Of a DNA stretch of 64,000 nt, positions 20,207-28,340 are shown in pieces. The translations under genes and the position numbers were made by a program. This stretch comes from Pseudoselenomonas ruminantium (GTDB lineage: Bacteria > Bacillota > Negativicutes > Selenomonadales > Selenomonadaceae). The stretch is taken from positions 1 through 64,000 of the forward strand of contig SVBZ01000009.1 in assembly GCA_015058575.1 (NCBI GenBank). The letters are read 5' to 3'. The notes below the pieces were generated by a model. It was not told the origin of the DNA, ran no database searches, and saw nothing but the letters and a program-made list of their open reading frames with translations. How positions within the stretch are numbered: the first letter of the stretch is position 1; every line of letters begins with the position of its first letter.

Positions 20207-20614
20207 CTATAAATATTCGACAATCTCTTCCAGGCACCTGCTCAAATCCCTCTTTATATCGCTTTCCCAGAAACGCAGGACGAGCCAGCCTTCTTGCGTC
20301 AAAGCATCATTGACTTCCTTGTCATGCTCGACATTCCGCCCAAGATGCCGCGTCCAGTATTCCTTGTTGCTCTGTACCTGCTCCCCGGGATTTTCCTGAT
20401 GTCCACGCGCATGCCAGAAATCACCATCCACGAAGATGGCAATCTTCTGACGTGTCAGTACGATATCCGGTGTACCTGGCAAGCCTCTATAATTCTTACG
20501 ATAACGGATCCCCTTATGCCAGAGCGCCTTCCGCAGCATGACTTCCGGCTTCGTGTCCTTGCCATGTACCTTAGACATGATATAACTCCGTACTTTACTT
20601 GCCTGTTCTTCCAT
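20207..20614 (-). CDS. vsr: Very short patch repair endonuclease Vsr
   Basis: 135 residues from the ATG at 20612-20614, which lies six bases after GAGG. Vsr signatures are all present: RSYIMSKVHGKDTKPE, then LRKALWHKGIRYRKNYRGLPGTPD, IAIFVDGDFWH and VLRFWESDI near the end. Vsr nicks DNA at T:G mismatches that arise when 5-methylcytosine deaminates, so it commonly accompanies m5C methyltransferases such as the one at 21566. Here the usual VHGCFWH core reads VDGDFWH; the usual cysteine is an aspartate. Full length for the family. Confidence 0.9.
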   Translation of the reverse strand: MEEQASKVRSYIMSKVHGKDTKPEVMLRKALWHKGIRYRKNYRGLPGTPDIVLTRQKIAIFVDGDFWHARGHQENPGEQVQSNKEYWTRHLGRNVEHDKEVNDALTQEGWLVLRFWESDIKRDLSRCLEEIVEYL

Positions 20615-20659
20615 CATACACCTCAGAAACACGTTCTTATCGTCGATATCTCATTCTCA

Positions 20660-21412
20660 TCATATATCATCATCGATAAATCGTTTGTAAGAGCTACCAT
20701 CGAATCGTGGTGGTTCCTTACTATAAAATTCTATTCTTGATTCAATCGTAGCTAGCCACATATTCCTTATCTTGATATGATTCGCCTCGCAAATACCAGT
20801 GATTGTTTCTCTATTCGCTTCACTGATTCTAGCCCCCAAAATGACACTTTCGATATCATCGTATCCAAAATGCAAGAACTTCTTATTTTTTGACCTCGAG
20901 TATTTGATTACACGGAATTCCTCTTCCTGTCTCCAATCATCGCTTTTATATAGCAAACACTGTCTCTGTATTTTCTTCGCCTCTCTATAACCGCAGACTT
21001 CCCTGCACGGAATCTCTTCACTTTCCTTTTTATATATGACACGCTCCGCAGCAGCAAATACATTGCCCTGCATAAAACATCCCTTATCCTTCGTAGTCTT
21101 GAACCGAATCGCAAAACCTTTGTAGTCATCAGCATAATAAGCCCACATTGCCTTATTCCTTATATTGCTGCTTAAACAAACTACACGGTAGTCATTCAAG
21201 AATTGCGTAACATCCTTATTCCCCTTGCCAGCTGCTAGATTTATCGATTGACCACATGAACTTGTGGAAAACGGAAATAACTGGCCTTCAAAAGGATCAT
21301 TAAACTGCTCAGGCCTGGCCATATACAATCTTTTATTGATAAGTATATCCTTCCAATAACCAGTATCATCAAAAGATTTATACACATAGAGATACCTTGG
21401 TATGATTTCCAT
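20660..21412 (-). CDS. DUF2971 family protein
   Basis: About 250 residues from the ATG at 21410-21412, seven bases after GGAGGG; the more distant ATG at 21460 lacks a ribosome site. The start LYVYKSFDDTGYWKDILINKRLYMARPEQFNDPFEG is the signature of DUF2971, a family common in defence islands and near restriction genes. MWAYYADDYKGFAIRF and QEEEFRVIKY are further conserved segments. No biochemical role is established. It is divergent from the methyltransferase gene and lies 28 bp before vsr in the same direction, possibly as one transcript. Confidence 0.75.
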   Translation of the reverse strand: MEIIPRYLYVYKSFDDTGYWKDILINKRLYMARPEQFNDPFEGQLFPFSTSSCGQSINLAAGKGNKDVTQFLNDYRVVCLSSNIRNKAMWAYYADDYKGFAIRFKTTKDKGCFMQGNVFAAAERVIYKKESEEIPCREVCGYREAKKIQRQCLLYKSDDWRQEEEFRVIKYSRSKNKKFLHFGYDDIESVILGARISEANRETITGICEANHIKIRNMWLATIESRIEFYSKEPPRFDGSSYKRFIDDDI

Positions 21413-21491
21413 CCATTTACCCTCCGAGACAAATCGGCCATAACGATGGCTCTTCAACATTCTTCAAAAATTGCTTGACAAAAAATCTTTC

Positions 21492-21520
21492 TTGATCGAA
21501 AATAGGTTTTGTGTTATAAT
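21492..21520 (+). promoter_or_regulatory. Promoter of the m5C methyltransferase with embedded GATC
   Basis: TTGATC (21492-21497) and TATAAT (21515-21520) are 17 bp apart. The -35 box contains GATC, and a second GATC lies at 21533-21536 inside CGATCG. If the enzyme modifies GATC, as its Sau3AI-like partner suggests, promoter methylation could tune its own expression. AAGGAG follows at 21548-21553. Confidence 0.6.
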
Positions 21521-21565
21521 AACTAACAGAACGATCGTACTAACAACAAGGAGAAACTATAGATT

Positions 21566-22762
21566 ATGGATAAAACCTTATGCGAGCTCTTTGCCGGTGT
21601 CGGTGGTTTCCGCGTCGGGCTCGAACGTTCCTCTAGGGAATGGGACACAGTCTGGGCCAACCAATGGGAGCCAAGCCGTACCCGCCAGGATGCCTTCGAC
21701 TGCTATTGCGCACATTTCGGCAAGAAAGACATCTATGTAAACGAAGACATCGGGACGATTGACAAGTCAATCATCCCGAATCATACATTACTGGTTGGCG
21801 GTTTCCCCTGTCAGGACTATTCCGTTGCCCGTACAGGTGCAAAAGGTATCGAAGGTAAAAAAGGCGTTCTCTGGTGGCAGATCCGTGATATACTCGAAGT
21901 CAAGCGCCCTCCCTTCGTCTTACTCGAGAATGTTGACCGCCTGCTCAAATCACCAGCCAGCAAGCGTGGCCGTGACTTCGGCATAATCCTGGCCTCCTTC
22001 TGGGAGTTCGGGTACAGTGTAGAATGGCGCGTCGTCAATGCTGCCGACTATGGTTTCGTCCAGCGTCGGCGCCGGACATTCATCTTCGCTTATCGCAACG
22101 ATACCCGCTATGGACAGGAGATGACGGAACATGATTCACTTGCAGTCATCAATCAAGAGGGTTTCTTTGCACGGACATTCCCAATTGAAAAATGTCCGGC
22201 AGTAGTCGAGCGTGACCTCCCCTCGCAAGATCTCTATGAAATCACGCAAGATTTCTCGTTCCCGTTCGAAACAGCAGGTTACATGTCTGATGGCCATATC
22301 GCTACCACAAAAGCTGTACCAAGCTACCACGGACCGCACAAAGTCCTTGCCGACATCATGGATCACGACGTGGACGAGAAATATTATCTCGGCAAAGATT
22401 TAGAGAAATGGACCTACCTGAAAGGTGCAAAAAAAATCGAACGGGTGTCTCGTACCGGCCATAGATACATTTTCTCGGAAGGCCCCATCGCCTTCCCCGA
22501 CCCAGTAGATAAACCCGCCCGCACAATGCTAACGAGCGAAGCTACCACCAATCGCAGCACCCATGTTGTCAAAGATCTCGATACTGGCAGGCTACGGCTG
22601 CTCACACCAAACGAAACCAACAAAATCCAAGGGTTCCCTGAACATTGGACAGACACCGGCATGAGCGAGCGCTTCCAATACTTCTGTATGGGCAATGCCC
22701 TCGTTACCAATTGCGTTGAAAAGATGGGGCATACCCTCAACGACATCATCGACAACGAATAA
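21566..22762 (+). CDS. dcm: DNA (cytosine-5) methyltransferase
   Basis: 398 residues, a complete C5 methyltransferase. Motif I is ELFAGVGGF (residues 7-15), motif IV is GGFPCQDYS with catalytic Cys82, motif VI is ENV (121-123), motif VIII is QRRRRTF, and the C-terminal motifs IX/X are RLLTPNETNKIQGFP and MGNALV. The target-recognition region lies at about residues 200-320. It faces the Sau3AI-like endonuclease gene, so the pair is a type II system, probably GATC with m5C (inference from the partner). It is one of few plus-strand genes and has its own promoter and terminator. Confidence 0.93.
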   Translation: MDKTLCELFAGVGGFRVGLERSSREWDTVWANQWEPSRTRQDAFDCYCAHFGKKDIYVNEDIGTIDKSIIPNHTLLVGGFPCQDYSVARTGAKGIEGKKGVLWWQIRDILEVKRPPFVLLENVDRLLKSPASKRGRDFGIILASFWEFGYSVEWRVVNAADYGFVQRRRRTFIFAYRNDTRYGQEMTEHDSLAVINQEGFFARTFPIEKCPAVVERDLPSQDLYEITQDFSFPFETAGYMSDGHIATTKAVPSYHGPHKVLADIMDHDVDEKYYLGKDLEKWTYLKGAKKIERVSRTGHRYIFSEGPIAFPDPVDKPARTMLTSEATTNRSTHVVKDLDTGRLRLLTPNETNKIQGFPEHWTDTGMSERFQYFCMGNALVTNCVEKMGHTLNDIIDNE

Positions 22763-22766
22763 ACTC

Positions 22767-22796
22767 ATCCCCAGGAAATGCTCTTGGGGATTTTTT
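22767..22796 (+). terminator. Rho-independent terminator of the methyltransferase gene
   Basis: ATCCCCA and TGGGGAT form a 7-bp stem around an 11-base loop, followed directly by TTTTTT. It starts five bases after the methyltransferase stop codon. The remaining gap to 22889 holds nothing further. Confidence 0.8.
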
Positions 22797-22889
22797 ATAT
22801 CCGCACCTATGCTCAGCCAGTCCCCGACCAGCAATGTCTGAAGCTAAATCTACAAAGCCATTATTGATATGCCCCGACATTGCAACTCT

Positions 22890-24419
22890 TCATCTGATAG
22901 CTAGCTGCTTCAAAACATACCTCGTATCAAGCCAGAAACATTGTTTGGTGAACATTGTCACATCCGGCCAATGAAGAGATGCCGCATTGCTGCGAATCGT
23001 AAGCGTCGTTCCTTCCGGCAGCGGTGCCATGTCATCACGGTTCCTGCCATGCGGGCGGACATGCGCAATAGGACTCTCACTAGCCTTCGGCAGGTTGTTA
23101 TGGACGATACCATGCATATCGATATCAAGTACCAGCCCGCCATTGCGGAAAATATCACGAGTCCGTTCCCAAACCTCACGTACAGGCCCTTCAATATCCT
23201 GATAGGGCATATTCCAAAAACAGCTTCCCTTCAAACGATAACTGCCATCTTCATCTTCCTGATAGAGCACAAAGAAAAATCTTTGGTCATGGAGATAATT
23301 ACCGAATACACTATCTTCCCATTCCGTCCGCGCCAATTGCTGGAAACTGAACGCTGGAAAGTCCATCTTCTCACGGATTGTCCCATTTTTCTGGAGGCGC
23401 AATGCCTTAACCTTAATATTGGCTTTCAGGAACTCTTCTGCCATATTCCCCTTGATACCAAGCATCCGATACGCCAAAATCGCATAGCGATTCTTTGCGG
23501 TTGTCGCCAAGCCAAAATGCAAAGCAAGTTCCTGTTCCGTCCAACCGACATATACTTTGATTTTTTGCTGGACATAATCCTCGAAATCAGGAACGATTTC
23601 ATTCGAGTCAACGATTGACTCTACCTCAAAATGCCGCTCATAATCACGGAATCCAGCATTCTCAGCGACAAACTCACATCCCTCCTCTGTTCCATAGAGA
23701 TAAGTAGGGATTTTCGGAATGATATAGTGATTGAGCAAATAAGTCATATAGCCACTCTTGAGCGAGAAAGCTCGCTGCTTAGCTACTTTGTCGCTGAATG
23801 GCTGCTTGCGAACCGACTTAGCCGAAGCCCCCTTCGTACACGCACCAAGATAGGTGGTGTCTCCTTCGGACAGTTCATCTGCTTTTCCAGCCTCAATCTT
23901 AGCAATAATCTTGCGATAGTCCGCCTTGATAATCTCTAAATCCTCCTCCGGCGGCGTGAACAACTGTACGAAGTCCACCGTGCTGTCAATGTCATTCTGC
24001 CCATCTTTATGAAGGTACCAAGCCAGCAGGATGCATCCTAGCTTTTTCCACAAATGACTGGTCAGCAAGTCCTTCTCCTTGTACACTTCCATATAGTCAA
24101 TCATCGTCAAGACTAAGCGTTCTTTCGCTGAAAATCCTTTCTTGACAGCCTTGTATGGTGTGACCTTCAGCTCGACACCCGCCTTCTCGAAATCCGGTTC
24201 TGGATTGCTGTTTGCCTTGTATTCAAACCAACATTCCTCGACCAAGTTTCCCATGCCACCCTTGAAATTCTTGTCTGCATGGATGTCCATATACTTCTTG
24301 TCCGTTACCAATGGATTCCCTTCCGCTACTGCCCGTTCGAATATTTCGCGGAAACTCATCCCCAGCATTTCCTTGCCATATCGTTCGATATCTATTGGAT
24401 CTGTATCATCATAGCGCAC
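22890..24419 (-). CDS. Sau3AI/MutH-like type II restriction endonuclease
   Basis: About 509 residues from a GTG at 24417-24419, five bases after GGAGGGG; Sau3AI itself is 489 residues. The N-terminal MutH-like fold is marked by FKGGMGNLVEECWF, then PDFEKAGVELKVTP, giving the D...ELK catalytic pattern, followed by AKERLVLTMIDY. The C-terminal half would be the second, non-catalytic MutH-like domain that Sau3AI uses to bind a second site. Sau3AI cuts GATC and is blocked by m5C at that site. Convergent with its methyltransferase. Confidence 0.85.
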   Translation of the reverse strand: MRYDDTDPIDIERYGKEMLGMSFREIFERAVAEGNPLVTDKKYMDIHADKNFKGGMGNLVEECWFEYKANSNPEPDFEKAGVELKVTPYKAVKKGFSAKERLVLTMIDYMEVYKEKDLLTSHLWKKLGCILLAWYLHKDGQNDIDSTVDFVQLFTPPEEDLEIIKADYRKIIAKIEAGKADELSEGDTTYLGACTKGASAKSVRKQPFSDKVAKQRAFSLKSGYMTYLLNHYIIPKIPTYLYGTEEGCEFVAENAGFRDYERHFEVESIVDSNEIVPDFEDYVQQKIKVYVGWTEQELALHFGLATTAKNRYAILAYRMLGIKGNMAEEFLKANIKVKALRLQKNGTIREKMDFPAFSFQQLARTEWEDSVFGNYLHDQRFFFVLYQEDEDGSYRLKGSCFWNMPYQDIEGPVREVWERTRDIFRNGGLVLDIDMHGIVHNNLPKASESPIAHVRPHGRNRDDMAPLPEGTTLTIRSNAASLHWPDVTMFTKQCFWLDTRYVLKQLAIR

Positions 24420-24564
24420 GCTATCCCCTCCATTGTCACAATTTACATACATATATAGTTTAATCACAATCGTATCCAACTGCAAGGATTATCTCATAAA
24501 TACAAAAATGCAGACAGTTCAACAAATCAAGAACACTATTATAGAATTAACCCCCGGTAGACAG

Positions 24565-24621
24565 GTAGCACTCTGCTGCTAGTATTATCCTTGCTTATGA
24601 GGATAGTTTACCGGGTTGACC
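24565..24621 (+). repeat. Diverged copy of the left-end repeat upstream of the KAP gene
   Basis: GGTAGCACT...GCTAGTATTATCCTT...GGATAGTTTACCGGGTTGACC aligns with the last part of the 95-207 repeat (GGTACCACTGCTATCCTT...GGTTAGTTTACCGAGTTGACA). The two copies sit just outside the two ends of the defence island. Gaps are needed to align them. Confidence 0.45.
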
Positions 24622-24645
24622 ATTCAAAGGGAATCGAGTTATAAT
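24616..24645 (+). promoter_or_regulatory. Promoter of the KAP NTPase gene
   Basis: TTGACC (24616-24621) and TATAAT (24640-24645) are 18 bp apart, 38 bp before the start codon. AAAAGGAG lies about nine bases before the ATG. Confidence 0.65.
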
Positions 24646-24682
24646 TTCATAAACAAGCCTATCCAAAAGGAGTTACCGTACA

Positions 24683-26059
24683 ATGCCTACTAAAGTAAAA
24701 TTTGAGAGAACAATCATAGATGCCACAGATGAAAATATCGAAAAATCCCTTCAAAATGATGAATTGAACCGACATAATACATTAATCAATTTCATTCAAG
24801 GTCTAGTGAATTCACCAGGCAATGTTTGTATTGCACTTGACAGTCCCTGGGGGAGCGGTAAAACTTTTTTCGTTAAACAAGCTCAACATGTAATAGAACA
24901 AGAAAGTATTGGTGCCCACTCTTTTTTAGCAAGATTTAATCAGCAACTAGATGAAGAACAATTAAAACATTTAATCCCTATTTACTATGATGCCTGGAAA
25001 AATGATGATAGCGTCGATCCACTTTTTTCTGTGGTCTACACAGTATCAGAAGCCGCAAAACACTCTATTGACAACGGCTTTGAAAAAACGGATTACAAGA
25101 AATTAATCGAAACTATCGCCGAGTGGGTAACAAAAATACCTGTATCAAAATTATCCAATAACATAAACGCTCCTACAGAATTATTCGCCTATTTCCAAGC
25201 ACGCGAAAAAACTCAAAAAGAAATACAAAAAACATTTGAGAGTATTATAGAAAGTCAACGTAACGCACTTCATTTAGACGATAATACTCCAATGAAGATT
25301 GTTTTGTTTATAGATGAACTTGACCGATGCAGTCCTGATTTTGCGATAAAACTACTGGAACGCATCAAGCATTATGTCGACAACCCTCATGTTATATTTG
25401 TTTTAAGTGTCAATCTTCAAGAACTACATCATACAATCAAGAAGTTTTATGGCAGTGAATTTTCTGCCACCAGTTATTTAGATCGATTCTTTGATGTTAG
25501 ACTTTCCTTACAAACCATATCAAAAGACTTTTTAAATCATATCTTAAAATACGATGATGAATATATCGCAAGAAAAACGGTCGTTAATGCTGTGATGGAT
25601 TATTTTTCTTTTGAACTCCGTGAAAAACATCGTTATATAAAGTGGTGTGAATGGCTGAAAAGAAATTTTGATAAAGAATATTATACCGGCATAAATATTT
25701 GCAATCAGATTATGATTCCGTATATGATCGGTTTAAAAATGAAAGATGCAGATGCTTATCAGAAATTCATCAATGGTGATAGTTGTACCGAATTCGTTGA
25801 TTTCTTCAAGGAAAATATAGATTTAAAATATATCACAAGATTATTTGTGCAGGCACCTTATTATACTGGTTATGAAGACTCTCCCGGTGAAGTACTCCAA
25901 ATGCTAAGACAATTATATTCATTCGTATGGAGGCACGACATAAGCGCATTTTCAAAAGACGATATACTAGAAAATGAAAATGCTGTAATGCTAAAACATG
26001 CTACGATACAGGCTTCAACTAAAGAGTATATATTAAATTCGATTAGTTTACTATGTTAA
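24683..26059 (+). CDS. KAP family P-loop NTPase
   Basis: 458 residues. Walker A is SPWGSGKTFF (residues 54-63), then IPIYYDAWKND, a KAP signature, then Walker B KIVLFIDELDRC near residue 210 and LERIKHYVDNPHVIFVLSVN with SYLDRFFDVRLSL. KAP NTPases include the PifA phage-exclusion protein and often occur in defence islands. No transmembrane helices are evident between Walker A and B, unlike membrane-bound members. It is more AT-rich than its neighbours, on the opposite strand and carries its own promoter, so it looks like an independently acquired gene. Confidence 0.88.
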   Translation: MPTKVKFERTIIDATDENIEKSLQNDELNRHNTLINFIQGLVNSPGNVCIALDSPWGSGKTFFVKQAQHVIEQESIGAHSFLARFNQQLDEEQLKHLIPIYYDAWKNDDSVDPLFSVVYTVSEAAKHSIDNGFEKTDYKKLIETIAEWVTKIPVSKLSNNINAPTELFAYFQAREKTQKEIQKTFESIIESQRNALHLDDNTPMKIVLFIDELDRCSPDFAIKLLERIKHYVDNPHVIFVLSVNLQELHHTIKKFYGSEFSATSYLDRFFDVRLSLQTISKDFLNHILKYDDEYIARKTVVNAVMDYFSFELREKHRYIKWCEWLKRNFDKEYYTGINICNQIMIPYMIGLKMKDADAYQKFINGDSCTEFVDFFKENIDLKYITRLFVQAPYYTGYEDSPGEVLQMLRQLYSFVWRHDISAFSKDDILENENAVMLKHATIQASTKEYILNSISLLC

Positions 26060-26079
26060 GGCTCGCTATATAATAATAA

Positions 26080-26119
26080 AGCGGACATCTGACAATGTTT
26101 TTTGTCAGACGTCCGCTTA
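26080..26119. terminator. Bidirectional terminator between KAP and amidase genes
   Basis: AAGCGGAC-TCTGACA pairs with TGTCAGA-GTCCGCTT across a short T-rich loop, with one mismatch. A/T tracts on both sides let it serve both convergent genes. Confidence 0.75.
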
Positions 26120-26122
26120 CTT

Positions 26123-26566
26123 TTATATCGTTTTCCAATAATCCGTAACCCCTCTAGCCAGCGCCCTTGCGATTTCATCGCCGTGCAGGGTGAGCACGCC
26201 TACGTCGTCACTGTCGATAAAGCCCGTTTCGACGAGGACGGCGGGCATGTTGGTATTGCGAAGCACGCTGAAGGTCGGGTGCTCCATGACGCCGCGGCCG
26301 CCGCCCGCGTTGACGTGGATGCTGACAAAAACATCCGCTTCCCACGCATTGGCCGCCTCCACGACACAGGGATACCCAGGGCTTTCACCGGCCAGATTAT
26401 GGCTCTGCAAGAGCCTTACCTCACAGCCTGCGGCCTCCAGATATTTACCGCAAAGGCTGCCATAGGTTATAGTCAGATCGCACTCGCGCAAATGAAGGGC
26501 AGGATTAACGCAGCCAGGATCGGGATTACCGCCCAGCGCATGGCCGGGATTGATAAACACACGCAT
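26123..26566 (-). CDS. N-acetylmuramoyl-L-alanine amidase (Amidase_3), internally shortened
   Basis: 147 residues. The family's zinc-binding and catalytic landmarks are present: NPGHALGG (His10), LRECDLT (Glu28), VSIHVNA and VLVETGFIDS. After VSIHVNAGG the sequence passes almost directly to FSVLRNTNMPAVLVE, about 30 residues less than usual, removing the segment with the helix before the last strand. It has no signal peptide, so it is probably a prophage endolysin remnant. GGGGG lies seven bases before the ATG. Activity of the shortened form is uncertain. Confidence 0.8.
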   Translation of the reverse strand: MRVFINPGHALGGNPDPGCVNPALHLRECDLTITYGSLCGKYLEAAGCEVRLLQSHNLAGESPGYPCVVEAANAWEADVFVSIHVNAGGGRGVMEHPTFSVLRNTNMPAVLVETGFIDSDDVGVLTLHGDEIARALARGVTDYWKTI

Positions 26567-26577
26567 ATTCTTCCCCC

Positions 26578-27261
26578 TCAGTTCACGATAAAGCCCTCAC
26601 TTGTCGTTTCCGTATGATAGGTGTCCTCACTCTCAAAAACATGGGAATAGACTGTGTACGTGCCCTCCTCCACGAGGCTTTCGCTGATATCGAGGCAGTC
26701 TCCCAGCGCGTTCATCAGCGCATCCGTCCACTCGTCAAAGTCAAAGAACGTCCCTGCTACATGAGGCATCGGCGTGGCAAAAAAGAAATCACCGCTCCTT
26801 GCCGCTTGTTTTGTCTCAGGCCCCTGCACGGTTTCCACAGAAAGACCGTCTGCCTGCCGCACCGGCTCCGAAAAAGCAACGCAGGGCCCCCTTTCAGCAG
26901 GCGCAGCGGGCGGCAAATGCTCTGCCGCCTGCGCCTTTTCCTGCGTGTCCTGTTTTTGACTTGTCAAAGCATCACGTGCCTCCGACTGATTTGTCAGCAC
27001 ATCCTTTTCCCCTGTCTGACAAGTCAAATCCGCCCCCTCTGCCTTCTTAGCGGTCAAATCCCGCACTTCATACGTCGTCTTGCGGATATCCTTGCCCAGC
27101 ACCAAGAGCCCTGCCGCCACGAGCTCCTTGCGGGCGGCGCAGAACGAGCCATGCGAAAGGCCCGTCTGGTCGCGCAGCCACCATTCTTCGATGGCGCCGC
27201 CGCCTTTCTTTTGGATGCACGCATAGAGTCTTTCCGCTTTATCCGTCAATTTAGCATCCAT
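26578..27261 (-). CDS. Prophage-type protein with N-terminal winged helix
   Basis: About 227 residues from the ATG at 27259-27261. Residues 1-70 (KAERLYACIQKKGGG..., LSHGSFCAARKELVAAGLL) form a winged helix like those in phage replication or regulatory proteins. The middle is low-complexity, with the repeated tetrapeptides LTCQ, LTNQ and LTSQ. Each is encoded by a copy or near-copy of the TGAC-NN-GTCA motif. The C-terminal part (FFDFDEWTDALMNALGD...) is unrecognised. It overlaps the end of the gene before it by about ten bases. Confidence 0.55.
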   Translation of the reverse strand: MDAKLTDKAERLYACIQKKGGGAIEEWWLRDQTGLSHGSFCAARKELVAAGLLVLGKDIRKTTYEVRDLTAKKAEGADLTCQTGEKDVLTNQSEARDALTSQKQDTQEKAQAAEHLPPAAPAERGPCVAFSEPVRQADGLSVETVQGPETKQAARSGDFFFATPMPHVAGTFFDFDEWTDALMNALGDCLDISESLVEEGTYTVYSHVFESEDTYHTETTSEGFIVN

Positions 27262-27769
27262 GACGCATCGCCTCCAGCGCCGCCTGCACATCCGAATACG
27301 CAGACGGCAGTCCGTGCAGGCGCTCCATCACGCTGCGGCGGGCCAAAAGCCGCTGGCGCCCTGCCATAGTCGCCACATCGAATATCCCGTCCAGCGCATA
27401 GAGCTCCTGGGCAAAGCCCCAGGCAACCGCCTCATACAGTCCTGTCATGACCTCAGCGAGCAGGATTGTCCCCCTATGCGCCCGCAGTGCCTTGATGATT
27501 ACCGGCAGCCACTCGGCATGACAATCGGGCAGCTGACCATGCAGCCGTGGCATCACCCCGAGCTGTGCCGGAAACGTCAGCAGCACCGACCGTCCCCGGA
27601 CAAGCTCTGCATGATGCGCGAGATTCAGCTGATACCATTCCTGCGCCATCGGAAAACACCCTGCGGCCTTCCCCAAGGCCCTGTCGATTGCCAGCATCTG
27701 CAGGCTGTTGAACCGCACCTCAATGATGGCACTCTGCTTTTCTGCTTTCTGACTTGTCAATCCCGTCAT
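27251..27769 (-). CDS. Prophage-type hypothetical protein
   Basis: 172 residues from the ATG at 27767-27769, six bases after AAGGGG. It is rich in Leu, Ala and His, apparently helical, without a signal peptide or motif I recognise. LTSQK at residues 4-8 is again encoded by the TGAC-TT-GTCAA motif. It is co-oriented and overlapping with the winged-helix gene, so both likely come from one prophage or plasmid-like element. Confidence 0.5.
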   Translation of the reverse strand: MTGLTSQKAEKQSAIIEVRFNSLQMLAIDRALGKAAGCFPMAQEWYQLNLAHHAELVRGRSVLLTFPAQLGVMPRLHGQLPDCHAEWLPVIIKALRAHRGTILLAEVMTGLYEAVAWGFAQELYALDGIFDVATMAGRQRLLARRSVMERLHGLPSAYSDVQAALEAMRHGC

Positions 27770-27957
27770 AACGATCCCCTTCATTCTCCATCGACATGAA
27801 CTGTCTCTCAGGTGCTATGTACGCAAGGCACCGCGAACCGATACCCGCACCATGATCCATAAGCTCGAACTGCCATGGCGATTCTTGCATACATAGCAAA
27901 ATATAGCTTTCGACTTCATCTGCTCCCGTAATTGTTGCCGTGCCTTCTGAAAAACTC
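27720..27957 (-). pseudogene. 5'-truncated prophage gene fragment
   Basis: An open frame whose sensible part (LSFSEGTATITGADEVESYIL... to ...SESRKAECHH) begins at about 27957. Upstream of that point the frame runs antisense through the Xre remnant, so the true 5' end is lost. The C-terminus overlaps the next gene. It may be a tail or baseplate protein fragment, but I could not identify it. Confidence 0.3.
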
Positions 27958-27959
27958 AG

Positions 27960-28222
27960 TTCCCTCCTATTCCAACTGGGAACAGGGCCGGGCCCTGCCA
28001 CCTTTGGCACAAATCCCTGTCCTTGCCGGATTCTTTGGCGTCAGCGCTGACTACCTGCTTGGCATCTCCAAACAGGATGCCACGGAGCGGCTGGTTGAGC
28101 GCATGCAAAGCCTGCCCGAAAAAAGCCAGCGGATCGTTCTGGCCCTCATCGAGGACATGCTGGAAAAAAATGCCCCCGTACTACTAAAGAAAGTATTTAT
28201 CTTTGTCTTATCTATGTATTAG
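27960..28222 (+). pseudogene. 5'-truncated Xre-family regulator
   Basis: The frame encodes SYSNWEQGRALPPLAQIPVLAGFFGVSADYLLGIS, the second half of a Cro/CI-type helix-turn-helix, then a helical tail ending at 28222. The first helices and start codon are missing. The breakpoint at about 27958 abuts another 5'-truncated gene head to head, a deletion or inversion scar. Likely the old repressor of the element. Confidence 0.65.
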
Positions 28223-28340
28223 AGCCGTCGCAGCTCCAGCAGGCACAAGGAAGGACAGCCCCCTTGCGGGCCTGATATATCCGCAGAAAGACCCGAAACC
28301 TTTCCAGCATACCTGCCCGCAAACCAAACCGGACAAAAAA

